From positions 1 through 5,218 of the forward strand of contig JAUVEQ010000230.1 in assembly GCA_030594725.1 (NCBI GenBank): a DNA stretch of 5,218 nucleotides, written 5' to 3'. Source of the DNA: Methanobacteriota archaeon (GTDB lineage: Archaea; Thermoplasmatota; DTKX01; GCA-020343715). The notes beneath the pieces were generated by a model. It did not search any database and was not told the origin of the DNA. It saw nothing but the letters and a program-made list of their open reading frames with translations. Shown here piece by piece: positions 1-4,700 of this stretch (positions are counted from its first letter, which is position 1; each line of letters starts with the position of its first letter). The position numbers were made by a program, and so were the translations under genes.

Positions 1-90
1 GGTAATTGGATAACCGGCAAAAAATCGGCAACCAGCCGCCACAGCCCCCAGGCCGATGGCTTCGTTACCTTGCATGAGTCTAATCGTCAA
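1..90 (-). CDS. korA: 2-oxoglutarate:ferredoxin oxidoreductase, alpha subunit (KorA), N-terminal fragment
   Basis: Read on the minus strand from TTG at 90-88, the frame is open to the window edge and gives 30 residues. They include the block LMQGNEAIGLGAVAAGCRFF followed by AGYPIT, the N-terminal signature of the alpha subunit of 2-oxoacid:ferredoxin oxidoreductases of the KorA type. This enzyme oxidatively decarboxylates 2-oxoglutarate to succinyl-CoA with ferredoxin as acceptor (or runs in reverse) in the cytoplasm of anaerobes. The TTG start is chosen because a full AGGAGGT site lies 5 bases upstream; an internal ATG at codon 6 lacks one. The upstream neighbour is a korD-like ferredoxin end, matching the known korD-korA order. 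The rest of the gene lies outside the window. Family identity is firm; assignment to 2-oxoglutarate rather than another oxoacid rests on KorA-like wording and the korD neighbour. Confidence 0.88.
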   Translation of the reverse strand, partial: MTIRLMQGNEAIGLGAVAAGCRFFAGYPIT

Positions 91-95
91 AATAT

Positions 96-102
96 ACCTC
101 CT
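96..102 (-). promoter_or_regulatory. Ribosome binding site of korA
   Basis: The minus strand reads AGGAGGT here, followed by a 5-base spacer and TTG at 90-88. It is the most complete Shine-Dalgarno match in the window and decides the korA start in favour of TTG over the ATG five codons later. Confidence 0.85.
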
Positions 103-119
103 GAACGAATTTCGTTCAG
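101..119 (-). repeat. Perfect inverted repeat between korD and korA
   Basis: CTGAACGAA and TTCGTTCAG flank a single central base, giving two 9-base arms. As RNA it could form a stem of about 7 base pairs with an AAATT loop. The 5' arm contains the korD TGA stop and the 3' arm ends within the first two bases of the korA AGGAGGT site, so a folded stem would sit directly against the ribosome site. There is no T-run, so it is not an intrinsic terminator. A role in processing or translational coupling is inference only. Confidence 0.6.
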
Positions 120-196
120 CTCTTTATACGTTTAACAACGATGGCAAAATCGGGACAGTGGGTGTCACAGAAATGACATCCTGTGCATTTTTCAGG
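116..196 (-). CDS. korD: KorD-like ferredoxin subunit, C-terminal fragment
   Basis: The minus strand from about 196 to the TGA at 118-116 encodes 26 residues beginning PEKCTGCHFCDTHCPDFAI and ending in VVKRIKS. The C-x2-C-x2-C-x3-C-P pattern is a 4Fe-4S cluster site, and the wording resembles the second cluster of the dicluster ferredoxin (delta) subunit of 2-oxoglutarate:ferredoxin oxidoreductase, which passes electrons from the KorAB core to free ferredoxin. A full subunit would have a first cluster and roughly 70-100 residues; both the first cluster and the start are missing. Upstream of the proline codon at 196-194 the minus frame stays open, but its residues no longer look like a ferredoxin and the DNA becomes the PAC2 gene on the other strand. 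The stop lies 25 bases before the korA start, so the two were cotranscribed. The fragment is broken at the junction near 197. Confidence 0.8.
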   Translation of the reverse strand, partial: PEKCTGCHFCDTHCPDFAIVVKRIKS

Positions 197-204
197 CGCG
201 GCGA
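190..204. other. Junction between two unrelated DNA segments
   Basis: Recognisable KorD protein on the minus strand ends at the codon 196-194, and recognisable PAC2 protein on the plus strand begins at about 198-204. Both genes are interrupted inside conserved domains at the same place. Base composition changes here too: bases 1-196 are about 47% GC by hand count, while the following genes are plainly richer in G and C. The PAC2 frame meets a TGA at 174-176, so it does not continue upstream. No insertion sequence, tRNA or target duplication is visible. The simplest reading is a chimeric contig; a real deletion or inversion breakpoint is the alternative. The exact base is uncertain by a few positions. 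Confidence 0.75.
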
Positions 205-647
205 TAATCGGCCTGTGCACCGACATGGGCGTCAAGCGCATCTACACCCTGGGTGGCTTCGGCGTGGGCAAGATGGTGGAGGAGCCCCGCGTCCTGGGTG
301 CGACCACCACCCTGGAGCTGGTCGAGGAGATGAAGGACAACGGCGTCATATTCTCCCGGGGTGAGCCAGGAAGCGGCATAGTGGGTGCCAGTGGCCTCCT
401 GCTGGGGCTAGGCCACAACAAGGGCATCGAGGCCGTGTGCCTCATGGGCGAGACCTCCGGGTACTTCATCGACCCCAACGCGGCGAGGAAGCTGCTCATG
501 ATCCTGAGCAAACTCCTGGACCTGGAGCTGGACCTGGCCAAGCTGGAGGAGAAGGCGGACCAGATCGAGCGCATCACCACGAAGCTCAAGGATATCGAGA
601 AGATGGAGAAGGAAGGCTCCTTCGAGGACCTCAACTACATAGGCTAG
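198..647 (+). CDS. PAC2-family protein (proteasome assembly chaperone-like), 5'-truncated
   Basis: This is the C-terminal half of an archaeal PAC2-family protein. Recognisable blocks in order are GVKRIYTLGGFGVGK, then a VEEPRVLGATT segment, GEPGSGIVGASGLLLGLG, and CLMGETSGYFIDPNAA, followed by a charged helical tail (from about 510 onward, rich in Leu, Lys and Glu) that probably forms a coiled coil. Eukaryotic PAC2 helps assemble the 20S proteasome; archaeal members are ATP-grasp-independent soluble proteins whose function is not well established. Family members are usually about 230-250 residues, so roughly the first 100 residues are missing. The only in-frame start candidate, GTG at 183, lies in the unrelated upstream DNA, and an in-frame TGA at 174-176 closes the frame. 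I therefore read this as a fragment cut at the junction, not as a short gene. It ends at TAG 645-647. Confidence 0.85.
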   Translation, partial: AAIIGLCTDMGVKRIYTLGGFGVGKMVEEPRVLGATTTLELVEEMKDNGVIFSRGEPGSGIVGASGLLLGLGHNKGIEAVCLMGETSGYFIDPNAARKLLMILSKLLDLELDLAKLEEKADQIERITTKLKDIEKMEKEGSFEDLNYIG

Positions 648-651
648 GCTC

Positions 652-666
652 TCCGGGGGCCCCGGA
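652..666. repeat. GC-rich inverted repeat after the PAC2 gene
   Basis: TCCGGGG and CCCCGGA flank one central G, 4 bases after the PAC2 stop codon. A short hairpin is possible in RNA but no T-run follows, and archaeal termination usually depends on T-runs, so a terminator role is weakly supported. Confidence 0.35.
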
Positions 667-729
667 TTCACCCCATCCGGACATCGTCCAGATATAGTAT
701 ACGATTATGGAACCAGCCCCAAAAGTTAA

Positions 730-737
730 TTTAAAAT
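730..737 (+). promoter_or_regulatory. TATA-like box upstream of the zinc-ribbon/HEAT gene
   Basis: TTTAAAAT sits in an A/T-rich island (721-739) inside otherwise GC-rich DNA, preceded by an A-rich stretch that could act as a B-recognition element. An archaeal TATA box is normally centred about 26 bases before the transcription start, which puts the start near 759-760 and gives a leader of roughly 18 bases before ATG 778. The remainder of the 648-777 spacer holds no gene I can see. Confidence 0.55.
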
Positions 738-766
738 GAAGGGGCATGGTCGAACCGACCCAGCCT

Positions 767-771
767 AGGGG
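767..771 (+). promoter_or_regulatory. Ribosome binding site deciding the ATG at 778
   Basis: AGGGG ends 6 bases before ATG 778 but directly abuts the other in-frame ATG at 772. Normal spacing favours 778 as the start of the zinc-ribbon/HEAT protein. Confidence 0.5.
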
Positions 772-777
772 ATGCTA

Positions 778-2574
778 ATGGTAGATGGGCAATGGTCGGA
801 AGATGGGAGCAGCCAGGTGGATGAAGTGTACCTCTGCCCCATATGCAACACTCGGGTCAACGCAAGTCAGACCGAGTGCCCCGGCTGCGGCGCCATATTC
901 GCGGACGGCGATGATGAGGCCCCACCACCCCAGACCGCCCAGGCCGACCCATCGATGGCCGGAGCGGACATCCCCCTGGAGTACAGGTGTCCAGCATGTG
1001 GCGGTTCGGTGACGGACGAGGACGATACCTGCCCCCATTGCGGTGCCCTCTTCGTGGAGGATGCCGAGGAGGTGACGCCACCCCCGCCACCACCCAAGGC
1101 CAAGGCGAAGGCGAAGCCGCCGGCGGAGGAAGCGGATAGGAGCACCGGGAGCTCCCTTGAGGGGTTCAGGCTCCCCAGCGCCTCGGGCTCGGGAACCGCG
1201 ACGGCTGCGACGAGGCGTCGGGAGAGCCCTGCGGTACGCCATTCCAGGGCCGTCACCCGACTCTCGAAGAGACGGAAGCTGATCGCCCAGCGCAGGATGC
1301 TGGGCCTTTCCCTCCTGGCAGCAGGGTTCGTCATATACATCGGCAGCCTGATGGTCAACCAGCCATCGGGCTTCACCCTGGGCTCGGCCCTCATACTGGC
1401 GATAAGCATCACGTTCCTCCTCCTGGGCGTGCTGATACTGTACAACCAGTATCACGCCTGGAGACACTACCAGACCCAGCTCCAGACGGCCCGCATCGAG
1501 GCCTCCCTGCTCCGGGAAAGCGCCTCCGGGGCCGGCACCAGGGGCGGGAAGGCGAAGTCCGCACCACCAGCTCCCGAGGACAGGCCCCAGCCTCCGAAGG
1601 CCGTCCCACCGCAGCGGGTCAAGCCCCAGACGGTGAAGGTGGACAAGGCGGAGGCAAAGGTCGTGCCACAGAAGCGGGTGGTGACCGGAGCGGCGGCCGC
1701 AGCCGTCGACAACGTAGATATGCCGAGGGTCACTCCCGAAACCCGAAGGATCGAGCTTGCTGCCGAACCCGTAGATGATCCTGACAAGGTGCCATGCCCG
1801 AACTGCGGGTACCTCAATCGCAGCATCTTCGTGCGGTGCATCCGTTGCGGCAACGAGCTCTCGGCAAAGGAAGAGTCCATCTCGGTCGAGACCTTCGATC
1901 GGCCCGAGGAACCAGATGCCAACGGAGCCCCGAGGCCCCGAGGCGGACCCACGCCCTGGGAGGCGCGTCATATCTCGGCCCAGGGGGGCAGGGCAGCAGC
2001 CCGACAGGCCGCCCGCCAGGCTGCCAGGACCGACGAGGACGAGGAGGCACCGGCCACCGAGGACCGCAGGGCCGCCATCGGTGTGGCCGCCAACTTCACC
2101 AAGCTCCCGAAGAACATGAGAGAGGAGCTCATACGCACCCTCTACAAGGTCTCCGACCCGGTGGTGCGACAGGACACGGTCTCGGCCATCGCGGAGCACT
2201 ACACCGAACTGCCGAAGGACATCCAGGACCTGCTGATCGAGCTGGCGGACGACGAGGACCCAAGGGTGCGGGAGGAGGTGGCCTTCGAGGTCAACCACAA
2301 TTTCGACCGCATCCCCCTGAACATCATACAGACCATTTTCAACAAGCTTGCCAGGGACCCGGAGAACCTTGTGCGGGAGGACGTGGTGTCCGCGATAGCG
2401 GAGAACTTCCAGCGCCTCCCCAAGGAGACCCAGGACCTGCTCAAGCTATTGGCAGCGGACTCGAAGGAATCGGTGCGCGACGAGGTATCCTTCGAGGTCG
2501 CGAAGAACTCTGACGTCATCCCGGAGAAGTTCAAGTCGGAGATCAAGGAGATATTGAGGCAGACCGGGAGCTAG
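778..2574 (+). CDS. Membrane-anchored protein with three zinc ribbons and C-terminal HEAT-like repeats
   Basis: I do not recognise a named gene. Numbered from ATG 778 (598 residues; ATG 772 would add two), there are two N-terminal zinc ribbons (Cys20, 23, 34, 37 and Cys71, 74, 85, 88), each CPxC...CPxCGxxF. A Pro/Ala/Lys linker with six prolines follows (about 101-116), then a basic stretch and two hydrophobic segments (about 175-193 and 201-222) separated by a short NQPSG turn. Next come a long Pro/Lys/Ala-rich region, a third ribbon (Cys340, 343, 354, 357), an Ala/Arg/Gln/acidic linker, and five HEAT-like units of 34-35 residues (about 432-598). The positive charges before the first segment and after the second suggest a hairpin in the membrane with both ends in the cytoplasm. 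Zinc ribbons and HEAT repeats usually bind nucleic acid or protein partners, so a scaffold role is plausible but inferred. The GTPase gene follows 24 bases later, probably in one transcript. Confidence 0.85.
   Translation: MVDGQWSEDGSSQVDEVYLCPICNTRVNASQTECPGCGAIFADGDDEAPPPQTAQADPSMAGADIPLEYRCPACGGSVTDEDDTCPHCGALFVEDAEEVTPPPPPPKAKAKAKPPAEEADRSTGSSLEGFRLPSASGSGTATAATRRRESPAVRHSRAVTRLSKRRKLIAQRRMLGLSLLAAGFVIYIGSLMVNQPSGFTLGSALILAISITFLLLGVLILYNQYHAWRHYQTQLQTARIEASLLRESASGAGTRGGKAKSAPPAPEDRPQPPKAVPPQRVKPQTVKVDKAEAKVVPQKRVVTGAAAAAVDNVDMPRVTPETRRIELAAEPVDDPDKVPCPNCGYLNRSIFVRCIRCGNELSAKEESISVETFDRPEEPDANGAPRPRGGPTPWEARHISAQGGRAAARQAARQAARTDEDEEAPATEDRRAAIGVAANFTKLPKNMREELIRTLYKVSDPVVRQDTVSAIAEHYTELPKDIQDLLIELADDEDPRVREEVAFEVNHNFDRIPLNIIQTIFNKLARDPENLVREDVVSAIAENFQRLPKETQDLLKLLAADSKESVRDEVSFEVAKNSDVIPEKFKSEIKEILRQTGS
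2071..2574 (+). repeat. Tandem HEAT-like protein repeats with a two-unit period
   Basis: Five consecutive units of 34-35 residues are encoded here. Units 2 and 4 share VSAIAE...LPK..QDLL..LA.D....VR.E, while units 3 and 5 share FEV..N.D.IP. Unit 1 (AAIGVAANFTKLPKN) is the most divergent. The pattern implies that a pair of about 69 residues was duplicated. DNA identity between copies is limited, so the duplication is old. Confidence 0.75.
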
Positions 2575-2586
2575 CGCATCGAGAGC

Positions 2587-2594
2587 GGGGGGAG
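2587..2594 (+). promoter_or_regulatory. Ribosome binding site deciding the TTG start of the GTPase
   Basis: GGGGGGAG ends 4 bases before TTG 2599 and 16 bases before the nearest in-frame ATG (2611). The spacing to TTG is slightly short but far better than to the ATG. Confidence 0.55.
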
Positions 2595-2598
2595 AGCA

Positions 2599-3375
2599 TT
2601 GACGGACGACATGGTGTCGATCTTCTTCGCTGGCACCGCGGGGGCGGGCAAGTCCACCCTTGTGGGCACTTTCCAGCGATGGATGGGCGAGAACGGATAC
2701 AACGCACTCACGGTCAACCTCGACCCTGGAGCGGAGGTGCTGGCGTTCGACGCTGACGTGGACGTGCGCGAGTGGCTGGTCCTCGGGCAGATCATGGAGC
2801 AGTTCAACCTGGGTCCCAACGGCGCCCAGGTGGTCGCCGCTGACATGATGGCCCTCCAGGCGGGGGACATCGCCGAGGCCGTGAACGAAATGGAGTCGGA
2901 CTACGTGCTCTATGATGTACCTGGCCAGCTGGAGCTGTTCGCGTTCCGCAGCTCCTCCAAGCGCCTGATGGAGACCCTCGGTGGCTCCAACCCCGTCCTG
3001 GCCTACCTGCTGGACCCGATGTTGGTCAACACACCCAACGGCTTCGTGACCTCCATGCTCCTGGCCGCCACCGTCAAGTTCAGGTTCGACGTCCCCATGC
3101 TGTTCCTTCTAAGCAAGACGGACCTGATGGACGAGGAGGCGCGAGGGAACGTGCTTGCCTGGGCGGAGGACCACTGGCGCCTTCAGAACGACCTGTGGGA
3201 GGGGGATGTCACACCCGCGGCGACCTTCGCGGTCGACCTGCTCGAGGCGATAAGCGAGTTCGGGGCCTCCAGCTCCTTCATACCCGTATCGAGCGCCAGC
3301 GGGGCGGGCCTGGAGGACATATACTCGATGGTCCAGATGATCTATGCTGGCGGCGACGACCTGGAGAAGCGATGA
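2599..3375 (+). CDS. GPN-loop GTPase
   Basis: A 258-residue cytoplasmic GTPase of the GPN family, whose archaeal member Pab0955 is a homodimer of similar length. The visible motifs are the P-loop GTAGAGKST (12-20), NLDPGAE (40-46), the diagnostic Gly-Pro-Asn loop (72-74), Walker B/G3 DVPGQLE (106-112), SKTD as the G4 guanine-specificity motif (172-175) and a SSA-type G5 (231-233). The GPN loop inserts into the partner's active site in known structures. Eukaryotic GPN1-3 help assemble and import RNA polymerase II; the archaeal role is not settled. TTG at 2599 is taken as the start because GGGGGGAG (2587-2594) lies 4 bases before it; ATG 2611 would be 16 bases away and would leave only six residues before the P-loop. 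It follows the zinc-ribbon/HEAT gene after 24 bases and probably shares its transcript. Confidence 0.95.
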   Translation: MTDDMVSIFFAGTAGAGKSTLVGTFQRWMGENGYNALTVNLDPGAEVLAFDADVDVREWLVLGQIMEQFNLGPNGAQVVAADMMALQAGDIAEAVNEMESDYVLYDVPGQLELFAFRSSSKRLMETLGGSNPVLAYLLDPMLVNTPNGFVTSMLLAATVKFRFDVPMLFLLSKTDLMDEEARGNVLAWAEDHWRLQNDLWEGDVTPAATFAVDLLEAISEFGASSSFIPVSSASGAGLEDIYSMVQMIYAGGDDLEKR

Positions 3376-3416
3376 GACAGGCCATTTCGACAATGCCAAA
3401 TAGAGCCTAGGGCCTT

Positions 3417-3423
3417 GGGGGTG
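3417..3423 (+). promoter_or_regulatory. Ribosome binding site of the UbiA gene
   Basis: GGGGGTG lies 5 bases before ATG 3429. It supports the upstream start and therefore the long acidic N-terminal tail, rather than a start closer to the catalytic core. Confidence 0.55.
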
Positions 3424-3428
3424 CGACC

Positions 3429-4652
3429 ATGCCCGACGATGAAGAACCCGTGGAGGAGATGGACCGAGAGCATGTCCAGATATCAATAGAGACCTCCAAC
3501 GGTCGCACCAACCTTGCTGGAGAGAACCTTCAACAGAACAACGTTGAGGAGGAAGGGGAACCTCCAGAACCCGACGAGGAAGAGGGCGTGGAAGAGAGCA
3601 TGGACGGGGGCATGGAAGGGGCCAAGGCCGACGTGGAGGTCAAGGCGGAGATGGCCAGGCCTCCCGAGCATCAGGACCCGGACACCGCCGCCATCGACGA
3701 TGAGATATCCCTTCCCCCGGACGATGGGGAACGGTATCCCGGCTGGCGTGTGGGTCTACCCCGGAAGCTGGGGGCCTACGTCGAGCTCATCCGGCCCTTC
3801 ACCCTGCTGGCGCCCCTGTTCGGAGGTCTGGGAGCCTCGCTACTGGTCCTCTCCACCCAGGACTTCGAGGGCTTCTCGTGGCCCACCCTGATCTATGGCG
3901 TTGTCACCCTGATGCTCCTCAATGCCGCCAGCAATTGCATGAACGCGGCGTACGACGCCCACATCGACCGCATCAACAAGCCGTACCGGCCCATCCCAAA
4001 GGGCCTGGTGACCCGGGACGAGGCCTTCAGCATCGCATTCCTGCTGTACTTCGTGGCCTTCGTTAGGGCGATGCTGATCAGTCCCGAGTTCTGGGCCCTG
4101 GTGACCATCATCACCATCATCACCATCTACTACTCGATGCCACCCATCCGCTTCAAGAAGCGGTTCTGGGTCAGCAACATCTCCATCGCGATGGCCAGGG
4201 GACTTCTGGGCTTCGTGGCGGCCTGGTCGATCTTCGGCGACCCGTGGGACCCGACCCCCTGGGTCATCGGCGGCATCCTGTTCATCTACCTGGTGGGCGC
4301 GACCACCAGCAAGGACTTCACCGACATAGAGGGCGACCGGAAGTTCGGCATGCGAACGCTGCCCGTGGTGTACGGCCCCAAGCGGGCCGCCCTGGTCACG
4401 GGCCCCTTCTTCATCCTGCCCTTCATCTTCATACCTCTTGGCGTCCTTCGCGGGTACCTGATCGATGCCTCCAACTACCTGATGGTCCTGCTCGTGTGGG
4501 GCATCTACGTCATGGTGCTGCTCCAGAACCACGCCACCGAACGGGACCCCAACTTCGAGAACAGTCCCGTCTGGAAGCACATGTACCTGATGCTCTTCGC
4601 CCTCCAGATAGGCTTCGCGGTGGTCTACGTGGGCGATTATTGGCTCAATTAG
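3429..4652 (+). CDS. UbiA-family prenyltransferase with acidic N-terminal extension
   Basis: This integral membrane enzyme should transfer a prenyl chain from a prenyl diphosphate to an acceptor. The core starts near residue 113 and has about nine hydrophobic segments (roughly 124-142, 152-170, 199-218, 221-236, 249-269, 278-293, 320-341, 349-367, 386-404). The first Asp-rich motif is N172-xxx-D176-xxx-D180, followed by INKPYRPIPKG; the second is D296/D299-xxx-D303 in KDFTDIEGDRKFGMRTLPV. Both bind Mg2+ and diphosphate in this family. YSMPPIR (235-241) is also typical. In archaea the usual role is digeranylgeranylglyceryl phosphate synthase of ether-lipid synthesis, but the INxPYRPIP wording also occurs in chlorophyll-synthase and quinone-type members, so the acceptor is unresolved. 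The core of about 295 residues has normal length; residues 1-101 are extra, with 35 Asp/Glu against 5 Lys/Arg. It begins 53 bases after the GTPase. Confidence 0.9.
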   Translation: MPDDEEPVEEMDREHVQISIETSNGRTNLAGENLQQNNVEEEGEPPEPDEEEGVEESMDGGMEGAKADVEVKAEMARPPEHQDPDTAAIDDEISLPPDDGERYPGWRVGLPRKLGAYVELIRPFTLLAPLFGGLGASLLVLSTQDFEGFSWPTLIYGVVTLMLLNAASNCMNAAYDAHIDRINKPYRPIPKGLVTRDEAFSIAFLLYFVAFVRAMLISPEFWALVTIITIITIYYSMPPIRFKKRFWVSNISIAMARGLLGFVAAWSIFGDPWDPTPWVIGGILFIYLVGATTSKDFTDIEGDRKFGMRTLPVVYGPKRAALVTGPFFILPFIFIPLGVLRGYLIDASNYLMVLLVWGIYVMVLLQNHATERDPNFENSPVWKHMYLMLFALQIGFAVVYVGDYWLN

Positions 4653-4671
4653 GGGCCCCGCCAAGAAAAAC

Positions 4672-4679
4672 GTAAATAC
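4672..4679 (+). promoter_or_regulatory. TATA-like box placing a leaderless start at the DUF92 gene
   Basis: GTAAATAC follows the A-rich AAGAAAAAC and is centred about 25 bases before ATG 4701, the usual distance from an archaeal TATA box to the transcription start. The 12 bases before the ATG are C-rich with no Shine-Dalgarno match, so transcription probably starts at or next to the ATG. Confidence 0.55.
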
Positions 4680-4700
4680 AAGTTGTGTACTGCCCGCCCC

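Noticed and set aside
183..185. GTG as a real start for a short PAC2 protein
   Set aside because: It lies within the KorD-like coding DNA of the other strand, has no ribosome site, and the protein would lack the N-terminal half of the domain.
56..364. Open plus-strand frame crossing the junction
   Set aside because: It runs antisense to korA/korD on one side and out of frame with PAC2 on the other; it exists only because of the join and matches no family.
691..707. A/T-rich GATATAGTATACGATTA as a second promoter
   Set aside because: It would start transcription near 725, inside the better-placed TATA-like island; possible but not supported beyond composition.
775..2298. 507-codon open frame on the minus strand
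   Set aside because: It is a shadow of the zinc-ribbon/HEAT gene caused by high third-position GC; its protein is low-complexity Gly/Arg/Leu with no recognisable domain.
3404..3412. AGCCTAGGG, also present at 762-770, each shortly before a gene start
   Set aside because: Only two copies of nine bases with different spacing to the start codon; it may reflect the G-rich ribosome site context rather than an operator.
4104..4127. Repeated ACCATCATC unit, resembling a microsatellite
   Set aside because: It encodes the Thr-Ile-Ile pattern of a transmembrane helix in UbiA and needs no other explanation.
4652..4659. GGGGCCCC palindrome at the UbiA stop codon, similar to the one after the PAC2 gene
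   Set aside because: Too short and without a T-run; in GC-rich DNA such palindromes occur by chance, so I do not call it a terminator.
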